Below, in pieces: positions 1 to 3,836 of a stretch of 5,013 nt of DNA. A program made the position numbers and the translations under genes. Every line of letters begins with the position of its first letter. Within the stretch, counting starts at the first letter, position 1. This DNA comes from Candidatus Nanopelagicaceae bacterium (lineage in GTDB: Bacteria > Actinomycetota > Actinomycetes > Nanopelagicales > Nanopelagicaceae): contig CANLAY010000081.1 of assembly GCA_947488635.1 (NCBI GenBank), positions 1 to 5,013 on the forward strand. The letters are read 5' to 3'. The notes beneath the pieces are model-generated. The model made no database searches. It was not told the origin of the DNA and saw only the letters and a program-made list of their open reading frames with translations.

Positions 1-1
1 C

Positions 2-91
2 GGTGGTATCGCAACTACTTTGATCTCAATATCTGCATTTAGCTTTGTTTATCGTTTAGGTAACACAACAAGCCAGGGCGACTCTTCTTGA
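2..91 (+). CDS. C-terminal fragment of an unidentified membrane protein
   Basis: An open frame enters from the left edge and ends at TGA 89-91, giving 29 visible residues. The first part is a hydrophobic run (ATTLISISAFSFVY) typical of a last transmembrane helix. It is followed by a short polar tail (RLGNTTSQGDSS), which suggests an integral membrane protein such as a transporter, but too little is visible to name a family. The stop lies 21 bases before the GTG of the next gene, and no terminator hairpin is visible between them. A second in-frame stop, TAG at 107-109, rules out fusion to the downstream hydrolase. Confidence 0.55.
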   Translation, partial: GGIATTLISISAFSFVYRLGNTTSQGDSS

Positions 92-100
92 ATTATCGTC

Positions 101-106
101 CATAAT
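101..106 (+). promoter_or_regulatory. -10-like box placed for a leaderless hydrolase mRNA
   Basis: The hexamer CATAAT sits six bases before the GTG at 113, so a transcript would begin at or beside the start codon. No Shine-Dalgarno sequence precedes the GTG, which agrees with a leaderless message, a common arrangement in actinobacteria. I see no convincing -35 at the right distance, so the call rests on one hexamer and its spacing. Confidence 0.35.
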
Positions 107-112
107 TAGTCT

Positions 113-907
113 GTGAGCATTACTTCAACTGTGTCGATGACGAAGGATTCTAATCCTGCCCTGGTTTTGGTCCATGGTTTAGGTTCTGCCGGAACCATTT
201 GGAAAAGTTTGATTCCTGACTTAGAAAAAGACTTTACTGTTTATTCCATTGATCTACCCGGACATGGCGAGGCAGATTTAAGCAGCAATGAAAAATATGA
301 CCCACGTTCACTTGGAGAACTGATTCTGCGCTACATGCAAGAAGCGCACAACGTGAGCAATATGCATGTAGCTGGAAACTCACTCGGTGGTTGGATCTCA
401 TTAGAGATGGCAGCTCTTGGACCAACAAACGTCGCAAGTGTTACCGCCTTAGCGCCAGCAGGTTTATGGAATGAAGCTCCAACTATGAAGATTCCACCGA
501 GCATTGATTCAAGAATTTTGGCAAAGATTTCGCAATTCTTTATGCCGATTGCATTTCATTTACCGCCGCTAAAGGCCCTTGGTTATCGCAAAATCACTCA
601 CTTATGGCGCGAGTTAAGTTATGAATCCTGTCGAGATTCGGTAATTGCGATGGCTCGTTCAAAAGGATACAAACCTTTATGGCAAGGAATCAGAGGGCAA
701 AAATTTGATTCACCTGTTAACCCTGAGGTTAAGATTTCCGTAGTCTTTGGTGATGCTGATTTAACGCTGCCAGAGGACTTGGCCCAGGAAAAGTCGTTTT
801 TGCCTAGGCATGCAAAATGGATTCGGGTACCAAATTGTGCTCATGTCATTATGTGGAACCACCGCGAGACCACAATAAAACTAATTAAAGAAACTGCTGG
901 GGTATAG
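113..907 (+). CDS. alpha/beta-fold hydrolase, substrate unknown
   Basis: This 264-residue protein is a single-domain alpha/beta hydrolase, a usual size for the family. The oxyanion-hole motif HGLGSAG lies at residues 21-27, the DLPGHG strand-turn at 47-52, and the nucleophile elbow GNSLGG at 88-93 with Ser90. The likely acid is Asp216 in FGDADLTLP, and the catalytic His is probably His244 in NCAHVIMW. The triad is therefore complete. Residues of roughly 120-200 form the variable cap that sets substrate choice. There is no signal peptide, so it should be cytoplasmic. GTG at 113 is the first possible start because an in-frame TAG lies at 107-109; ATG 137 is an alternative that would still keep every motif. 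Members include esterases, lactonases, dehalogenases and C-C bond hydrolases, and neither sequence nor neighbours decide among them. Confidence 0.9.
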   Translation: MSITSTVSMTKDSNPALVLVHGLGSAGTIWKSLIPDLEKDFTVYSIDLPGHGEADLSSNEKYDPRSLGELILRYMQEAHNVSNMHVAGNSLGGWISLEMAALGPTNVASVTALAPAGLWNEAPTMKIPPSIDSRILAKISQFFMPIAFHLPPLKALGYRKITHLWRELSYESCRDSVIAMARSKGYKPLWQGIRGQKFDSPVNPEVKISVVFGDADLTLPEDLAQEKSFLPRHAKWIRVPNCAHVIMWNHRETTIKLIKETAGV

Positions 908-914
908 ATTGCAG

Positions 915-935
915 ATGCGATTGATTCGCATTTTT
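915..935 (+). terminator. weak intrinsic terminator after the hydrolase
   Basis: ATGCGA (915-920) and TCGCAT (926-931) form a 6-bp stem with loop TTGAT, followed by TTTT. It starts seven bases after the hydrolase stop. The T-run overlaps the -35 box of the next promoter, so the end of one unit and the start of the next share bases. The stem is short, so termination may be partial. Confidence 0.5.
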
Positions 936-961
936 ACAATGTTGTTTCTTTAACCTATATT
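933..961 (+). promoter_or_regulatory. sigma70/sigmaA-type promoter of the sulfur cassette
   Basis: TTTACA (933-938) and TATATT (956-961) are separated by exactly 17 bases and are each one mismatch from the consensus hexamers. Transcription would start near 968, giving a leader of about 185 nt before the rhodanese, with the leader peptide inside it. A second TATATT at 977-982 is an alternative -10 but has no clear -35. Confidence 0.6.
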
Positions 962-1015
962 TCTGCCTAGTTCATTTATATTTAGATAAATGCTTCGAGC
1001 GGAAAGGTAGTCACG

Positions 1016-1075
1016 ATGTACTTCACTAAACGTCGCGTAATTGACTACTGCCGCATCACCAGCACCAGCTGCTAA
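1016..1075 (+). CDS. short leader peptide of the actinobacterial sulfur/cysteine type
   Basis: A 19-codon ORF encodes MYFTKRRVIDYCRITSTSC. It has its own Shine-Dalgarno, GGAAAGG at 1001-1007, eight bases before the ATG, and lies within the transcribed leader of the rhodanese gene. The pattern of Thr, an Arg-Arg pair, a hydrophobic-Asp pair, Cys/Leu-Arg and a Ser-x-x-Cys end resembles, from memory, the short 'putative leader peptides' (RRHxDLxRxxSxxC-like) annotated upstream of sulfur-metabolism genes in Streptomyces and relatives. Cys codons fall at positions 12 and 19, the second directly before TAA. A role in sensing charged tRNA-Cys by ribosome stalling is inference; the family resemblance and the position are the evidence. 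It is too short for most gene callers. Confidence 0.72.
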   Translation: MYFTKRRVIDYCRITSTSC

Positions 1076-1094
1076 TTTTCTAGTTTCTTTAGCA
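1070..1094 (+). promoter_or_regulatory. leader hairpin burying the last Cys codon and stop of the leader peptide
   Basis: TGCTAA (1070-1075), which is the final Cys codon plus stop, is fully complementary to TTAGCA (1089-1094), with a 13-nt loop. Just downstream, AATTTTT (1101-1107) and AAAAATT (1113-1119) form an A/T-only hairpin. In addition ATTTTCT (1075-1081) can pair with GGAAAAT (1146-1152), which overlaps the rhodanese ribosome binding site. A ribosome halted at UGC-UAA would cover 1075-1081 and leave that site free. The pairings are visible, but their use as a switch is inferred and the stems are weak. Confidence 0.35.
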
Positions 1095-1142
1095 CGTCAA
1101 AATTTTTGCTGTAAAAATTCAAATTATCCATTTCAAACAAAC

Positions 1143-1148
1143 AGAGGA
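1143..1148 (+). promoter_or_regulatory. ribosome binding site of the rhodanese gene
   Basis: AGAGGA lies five bases before the ATG at 1154 and fixes that start. It is the downstream partner of the possible leader pairing with 1075-1081. Confidence 0.6.
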
Positions 1149-1153
1149 AAATA

Positions 1154-2104
1154 ATGTCTATTTCAAAGAAATTAATCGCAGGCGCAGTAATTTCCGGCCT
1201 CCTAGCTACTACAGGTGTATTACCTGCTGAAGCTCGTCCCAAGAATCTAGCTCGCGCAGTTGCTCAACCTGACTGGCTAGAACAGAACATTGATAATCCA
1301 AAGGTGCGCATTATTGAAGTTAGCACCGAGCCAGGTATTTACGAGCGCGGTCATATTAAGAATTCAGTTAAGTTGGTTTGGCACACAGATCTAGTGGACA
1401 CAGTTAATCGCGACATCATTAGCCAAGCTAAGTTCACAGCCCTTGTCCAAAAGGCTGGCATCGATGAGGACACCACAGTGGTTCTCTACGGTGACAAGAA
1501 CAATTGGTTTGCAGCCTGGGGCGCTTGGATCTTTAATATCTACGGTCAAAAAGATGTTCGAGTACTAGATGGTGGCCGCGTTAAGTGGGAAAAAGATGGC
1601 CGTGCGTTAACAACTGCCGTGCCAACATTTAAGGCTGGCAACTTCGTTGCAAAGGCTGCTGATAAGAATCTACGTGCCACTTTAACTAGAGACGTATTGC
1701 CAGTTGCTAAGAAAGAAAGAAAAGCAACTTTGATCGATATTCGTTCTGCCGATGAATACAGCGGAAAGATCTTCGCACCAGCTGGATTCCAAGAACTAGC
1801 AGTTCGCGCAGGGCACATTCCAGGAGCTATCAATGTTCCTTGGGGCCTAAACGTTAATTCTGATGGCACATTTAAGACTGTGGCAGAACTTAAGAAGCTA
1901 TATGCAGATAAGGGCGTAACTGGCGCTGACCAGATTATTACTTACTGCCGAATCGGTGAGCGTTCATCACTTACTTGGTTCGTACTAAGTGAAATTCTTG
2001 GATTCAGTCGAGTTAAGAACTATGACGGATCATGGACTGAGTATGGCAACTCAGTTGGTGCGCCAATTAGTAATCCTGCCGGCACTATCTGGGGATCACT
2101 CTAA
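1154..2104 (+). CDS. exported tandem-domain rhodanese (thiosulfate sulfurtransferase)
   Basis: The 316-residue product carries two rhodanese domains, at about 38-155 and 185-310, the layout of CysA/SseA-type thiosulfate sulfurtransferases. The C-terminal domain holds the persulfide-forming Cys265 in the loop CRIGERSS (265-272), as in actinobacterial CysA. The N-terminal domain lacks a Cys at the matching place (YGDKNNWF, 112-119) and is structural, as is normal. The DGGRVKW motif (139-145) marks the end of domain one. Residues 1-27 form a Sec-type signal peptide: Lys5-Lys6, a hydrophobic core, and a likely cut after AEA (25-27). No lipobox is seen, so the enzyme should be soluble outside the membrane. 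Family enzymes move sulfane sulfur from thiosulfate to an acceptor. It follows a cysteine-type leader peptide and precedes a YeeE/YedE permease, which points to sulfur scavenging. The physiological acceptor is not known. Confidence 0.9.
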   Translation: MSISKKLIAGAVISGLLATTGVLPAEARPKNLARAVAQPDWLEQNIDNPKVRIIEVSTEPGIYERGHIKNSVKLVWHTDLVDTVNRDIISQAKFTALVQKAGIDEDTTVVLYGDKNNWFAAWGAWIFNIYGQKDVRVLDGGRVKWEKDGRALTTAVPTFKAGNFVAKAADKNLRATLTRDVLPVAKKERKATLIDIRSADEYSGKIFAPAGFQELAVRAGHIPGAINVPWGLNVNSDGTFKTVAELKKLYADKGVTGADQIITYCRIGERSSLTWFVLSEILGFSRVKNYDGSWTEYGNSVGAPISNPAGTIWGSL

Positions 2105-2289
2105 TTTCATCCTTAAATCTAAAGAGCAGCAGCCCCAGCAACCCCGGGGCTGCTGATTCTTTCTGGACTAAACAAGAGAAGATTCGAACTGGAATCTCCT
2201 TCTTAGTAATTGTCGCGCTTCTGGCAACAGCTTTTATTCTCTCTTCAAATCTAGAAAATTCTACTGCGCCAATTTCTCTTCTAATTGGC
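2104..2289 (+). other. upstream coding extension of the permease without a canonical start
   Basis: The permease frame is open from 2074, just after an in-frame TAA at 2071-2073, but contains no ATG, GTG or TTG before 2290. From about 2182 it encodes a clear membrane helix (core SFLVIVALLATAFIL), and from about 2263 the first half of the helix that continues into the permease (APISLLIG then MSLGLLLERGRFC). E. coli YeeE, from memory, also has residues before the equivalent point, so translation very likely starts here. Candidates are ATT at 2104, which overlaps the rhodanese TAA by one base and has GGGGA eight bases upstream, or ATT at 2182 with a purine-rich but badly spaced upstream sequence. 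A start codon lost by mutation or sequencing error is equally possible. Confidence 0.55.
2127..2155 (+). terminator. strong GC-rich stem-loop between rhodanese and permease
   Basis: CAGCAGCCCC (2127-2136) and GGGGCTGCTG (2146-2155) form a perfect 10-bp stem around a 9-nt loop, followed by ATTCTTTCT. It begins 22 bases after the rhodanese stop and is far more GC-rich than its surroundings. The downstream run is only partly T, so this looks like a leaky terminator or attenuator, or an RNA-stability element that sets permease level below rhodanese level. If the permease starts at 2104 the stem lies inside its coding sequence. Confidence 0.55.
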
Positions 2290-3348
2290 ATGAGTTTGGG
2301 TCTATTGCTAGAACGTGGTCGCTTCTGTTTCTTCTGTATTTTTAGAGATGGAATCGAATATAAGAACACCACTCCTTTTCTCTCGGTATTAGTTGCTATC
2401 GCAGTTGGCTCAATTGGCTACACCATTATTTTTGGACAGTTCTTACCTGATACCAGTACCGATCGCTTGCCACCCGTTGCGCACATTGGGCCAATTAGTT
2501 GGGTGCTTGCGCTCTCTGCTTTCGTATTTGGAATTGGCATGGCTTTATCTGGCGCTTGTATCAGTGGTCATCTTTACCGACTCGGTCAAGGTTACTTGCG
2601 TGCAATCCCCGCACTTTTCGGCACGTTAATTGGCTTGGTTCTAGCTTTTCTTACTTGGAATTGGCTTTACTTAAATGCAATCTCAGATGCACCAACTATT
2701 TGGCTGCCTCATTACGTTGGATACTCCGGCGCACTTTTGATCACACTTGGCGCACTTCTTCTATTGGCACTCTTTGCGATTAAAAAAGGCACCAATTCTG
2801 AACCAATTAGAAGCGTTCCAAATACTTCTCTTTCCTTGGGTTCAGCGCTTAAGAACTTAATTACCCAGCGCTGGAGCCCAATTTCAACCGGTGCGATCGT
2901 AGGTTTAGTCGGCACCATTGCCTACCTTCGCGTTGAACCACTGGGAGTCACTCGCCAGCTCAGCACAACAGCTCGCACCTTTATGGATGATAATCAAATT
3001 GGCGCCGATACTTTATTTGGCTTAGATAAAGTGGCTGGCTGTATCGCATTACTTTCTGAAACCATCACAAATAATGGCTGGCTAGTAATTGGACTTGTGG
3101 GCACATCATTTGCCGCAGCTCTAGCTGGCGGCCGATTTAAATTTTCTAAGCTAACCGTAACCAATAGTTCTACCGCGCTTCTTGGTGGTGTGCTTCTAGG
3201 CTGGGGTTCAATGACTTCACTTGGTTGCACCATCGGAGTTCTACTATCTGGCACGCAAGCATTTGCATTATCTGGTTGGGTTTTCTTTGCCTTTGTATTT
3301 CTCGGTAGCTTTGTTGGAATAAAGTTAAAGTTTCACACAACGGGTTGA
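2290..3348 (+). CDS. YeeE/YedE-family sulfur-compound (thiosulfate-type) permease
   Basis: This polytopic membrane protein belongs to the YeeE/YedE (Sulf_transp) family, whose studied member TsuA takes up thiosulfate through a path of conserved cysteines. Visible hallmarks, counted from ATG 2290, are LERGRFCFFCIFRDG (7-21), SGACISGHLYRLGQG (87-101) and SLGCTIGVLLSG (310-321). Cys90 and Cys313 sit in the two repeated G-x-C-x-x-G motifs, and Cys251 may be the third pathway cysteine. The two halves of the protein look like an internal repeat, as in the family. About nine hydrophobic segments are present, including the one upstream. The 352 codons from 2290 begin in the middle of the first family helix, so 2290 is only the first canonical start and the true N-terminus is probably upstream. 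Substrate is inferred from family and from the adjoining rhodanese; thiosulfate is most likely. Confidence 0.85.
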   Translation: MSLGLLLERGRFCFFCIFRDGIEYKNTTPFLSVLVAIAVGSIGYTIIFGQFLPDTSTDRLPPVAHIGPISWVLALSAFVFGIGMALSGACISGHLYRLGQGYLRAIPALFGTLIGLVLAFLTWNWLYLNAISDAPTIWLPHYVGYSGALLITLGALLLLALFAIKKGTNSEPIRSVPNTSLSLGSALKNLITQRWSPISTGAIVGLVGTIAYLRVEPLGVTRQLSTTARTFMDDNQIGADTLFGLDKVAGCIALLSETITNNGWLVIGLVGTSFAAALAGGRFKFSKLTVTNSSTALLGGVLLGWGSMTSLGCTIGVLLSGTQAFALSGWVFFAFVFLGSFVGIKLKFHTTG

Positions 3349-3357
3349 ATAGATAGT

Positions 3358-3376
3358 TTGTTACTCCGAGTAACAA
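3358..3376 (+). promoter_or_regulatory. 19-bp perfect palindrome after the permease
   Basis: TTGTTACTC and GAGTAACAA are exact inverted repeats around a single C, beginning nine bases after the permease stop. As DNA it has the form of an operator for a dimeric regulator. As RNA it can fold as a 7-bp stem with loop TCCGA followed by TGTTTTG, a possible weak terminator. I cannot decide between these. Confidence 0.4.
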
Positions 3377-3404
3377 TGTTTTGTGCAATACTTCCACTAC
3401 GACG

Positions 3405-3452
3405 GTTTGGTAGTAAACGGGACTTGGTTAATCACCAAGTCCCTTTTGCTTT
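3405..3452 (+). repeat. 48-bp direct repeat, copy 1, containing a terminator
   Basis: This unit is identical base for base to 3496-3543, and the two copies start 91 bases apart. Within it GGGACTTGGT (3419-3428) pairs perfectly with ACCAAGTCCC (3434-3443) around loop TAATC, followed by TTTTGCTTT. This is an intrinsic terminator for + strand transcription, probably ending the sulfur cassette. A small GTTT/AAAC hairpin precedes it. Identity extends past the stem on both sides and ends sharply, which suggests a local duplication rather than convergent terminators. Confidence 0.85.
3419..3452 (+). terminator. intrinsic terminator 1 (sulfur cassette)
   Basis: A 10-bp perfect stem with a 5-nt loop and TTTT-containing tail lies about 70 bases after the permease stop, with no gene between. 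It is the first strong terminator downstream of the rhodanese-permease unit. Confidence 0.75.
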
Positions 3453-3464
3453 CTATCCCAAGTT

Positions 3465-3487
3465 ATGAATTGTGTGCCATAATTCAT
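3465..3487 (+). promoter_or_regulatory. inverted repeat between the two terminators
   Basis: ATGAATT (3465-3471) and AATTCAT (3481-3487) are exact inverted repeats with a 9-bp spacer. The interval also contains CATAAT at 3478-3483, the same hexamer found before the hydrolase. A promoter or regulator site here would explain why a second terminator follows, but no -35 is recognisable. Confidence 0.25.
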
Positions 3488-3495
3488 TTACAGAT

Positions 3496-3543
3496 GTTTG
3501 GTAGTAAACGGGACTTGGTTAATCACCAAGTCCCTTTTGCTTT
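3496..3543 (+). repeat. 48-bp direct repeat, copy 2, containing a terminator
   Basis: Exact second copy of 3405-3452. Its 5' flank adds GAT, making GATGTTTGGT at 3493-3502, which is complementary to ACCAAACATC at 3656-3665 inside the tRNA-like sequence. Copy 1 has different bases at that place and pairs less well. Confidence 0.85.
3510..3543 (+). terminator. intrinsic terminator 2
   Basis: Same stem as copy 1: arms 3510-3519 and 3525-3534, loop 3520-3524, tail TTTTGCTTT. It may act as a fail-safe for readthrough of terminator 1, or end a short RNA started between the copies. Confidence 0.7.
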
Positions 3544-3604
3544 TCCAAAACCTTTTTCTTTCACAGGATTTCCTACTAGCAAATTTCACTAGCCAGTCAA
3601 TGCG

Positions 3605-3610
3605 TAACTT
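3605..3610 (+). promoter_or_regulatory. possible -10 box for the tRNA-like sequence
   Basis: TAACTT matches the TANNNT form and lies 13 bases before the first G of the tRNA-like sequence. TTTCAC at 3584-3589 is a poor -35 with only a 15-bp spacer. The site is plausible mainly by position. Confidence 0.2.
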
Positions 3611-3622
3611 CGCACTCGTGAT

Positions 3623-3697
3623 GGGGGCGTGTTGTAATTGGCAGCCTAGTCGTTTACCAAACATCTGGAACGGGTTCGAACCCCGTCGTCTCCACCA
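3623..3697 (+). tRNA. tRNA-like sequence ending in CCA, with degenerate D and anticodon arms (possible tRNA pseudogene)
   Basis: The 75-nt span has a fully pairing 7-bp acceptor stem: GGGGGCG (3623-3629) with CGTCTCC (3687-3693), including two G-U pairs. A perfect T arm follows the usual form, ACGGG, TTCGAAC, CCCGT (3670-3686), then discriminator A and encoded CCA (3695-3697). The D region TGTAATTGGCAGC resembles tRNA-Gln D arms. The middle fails: the D stem and anticodon stem each have two mismatches in the standard register. The loop would read TTACCAA, giving the implausible anticodon ACC with U33 and A37 in place. The 3' part (CTGGA, T arm, CTCCACCA end) also resembles tmRNA 3' ends, but no tag sequence is present. 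It may be a decayed tRNA, a tRNA-mimic in a larger RNA, or the remnant of an integration site. No amino acid is assigned. Confidence 0.45.
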
Positions 3698-3704
3698 CAG
3701 TCTT

Positions 3705-3754
3705 AGTTAGCGCAATTCGATCTATTGGTAGTGATCACGGGAAATGCGCTAGCT
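3705..3754 (+). ncRNA. long hairpin downstream of the tRNA-like CCA end
   Basis: AGTTAGCGCA (3705-3714) pairs with TGCGCTAGCT (3745-3754) with one G-U. After one A-A mismatch the stem continues as TTC/GAA, giving 13 pairs in all. The 22-nt loop contains two GATC tetramers that can pair with each other. It lies between the tRNA-like sequence and the terminator, so it would be the 3' part of the same transcript. I do not recognise an RNA family. Confidence 0.4.
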
Positions 3755-3760
3755 GTGCAT

Positions 3761-3798
3761 GGGAGAGCCTCGAGAAATCGAGGCTCTCTCTATTTTCC
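3761..3798 (+). terminator. strong intrinsic terminator ending the non-coding block
   Basis: GAGAGCCTCGA (3763-3773) and TCGAGGCTCTC (3778-3788) form a perfect 11-bp stem capped by a GAAA tetraloop, extendable by two pairs, one of them G-U, and followed by TATTTTCC. It is the strongest terminator of the window. No protein gene precedes it closely, which implies that the tRNA-like region is transcribed. Confidence 0.85.
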
Positions 3799-3801
3799 GC
3801 A

Positions 3802-3830
3802 TAGACAAAAATGGGGCGCTTTGGCAGTAT
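3802..3830 (+). promoter_or_regulatory. leaderless-type promoter of the DUF885 gene
   Basis: TAGACA (3802-3807), one mismatch from TTGACA, is followed after 17 bases by CAGTAT (3825-3830), a weak -10. The ATG at 3837 begins six bases later, so the transcript should start at the start codon. No Shine-Dalgarno precedes the ATG, as expected for a leaderless gene. Confidence 0.5.
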
Positions 3831-3836
3831 CCACCT

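Noticed and set aside
2074..2130. Programmed -1 frameshift fusing the rhodanese to the permease
   Set aside because: The frames overlap and a stem follows, but no slippery heptamer exists before the TAA at 2102, and the rhodanese ends at a normal family length.
3376..3468. Two small ORFs (ATG 3376 and ATG 3494) sharing the segment FGSKRDLVNHQVPFAF
   Set aside because: The shared residues are simply the terminator repeat read in one frame; neither has a ribosome binding site and both would translate through a 10-bp terminator stem.
3405..3543. CRISPR-like or mobile-element array from the direct repeats
   Set aside because: There are only two copies, the unit is a terminator hairpin with a T tail, and no cas, transposase or target duplication is visible.
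3493..3665. MITE with terminal inverted repeats
   Set aside because: The arms are interrupted by a 3-base bulge, no target-site duplication flanks them, and the right arm lies inside the tRNA-like fold.
3350..3697. Complete tmRNA (ssrA) ending at the CTCCACCA sequence
   Set aside because: The 3' end is tmRNA-like, but there is no upstream GGTTTCGAC-type 5' end, no resume codon with a tag ending in ALAA, and no acceptor partner other than the one 75 bases away. The GCAGCCTAG at 3641-3649 has an in-frame stop two codons earlier.
3383..3710. Overlapping + strand ORFs of about 70 residues across the non-coding block
   Set aside because: They span terminators and the tRNA-like sequence, have odd composition, no ribosome binding site and no recognisable motif.
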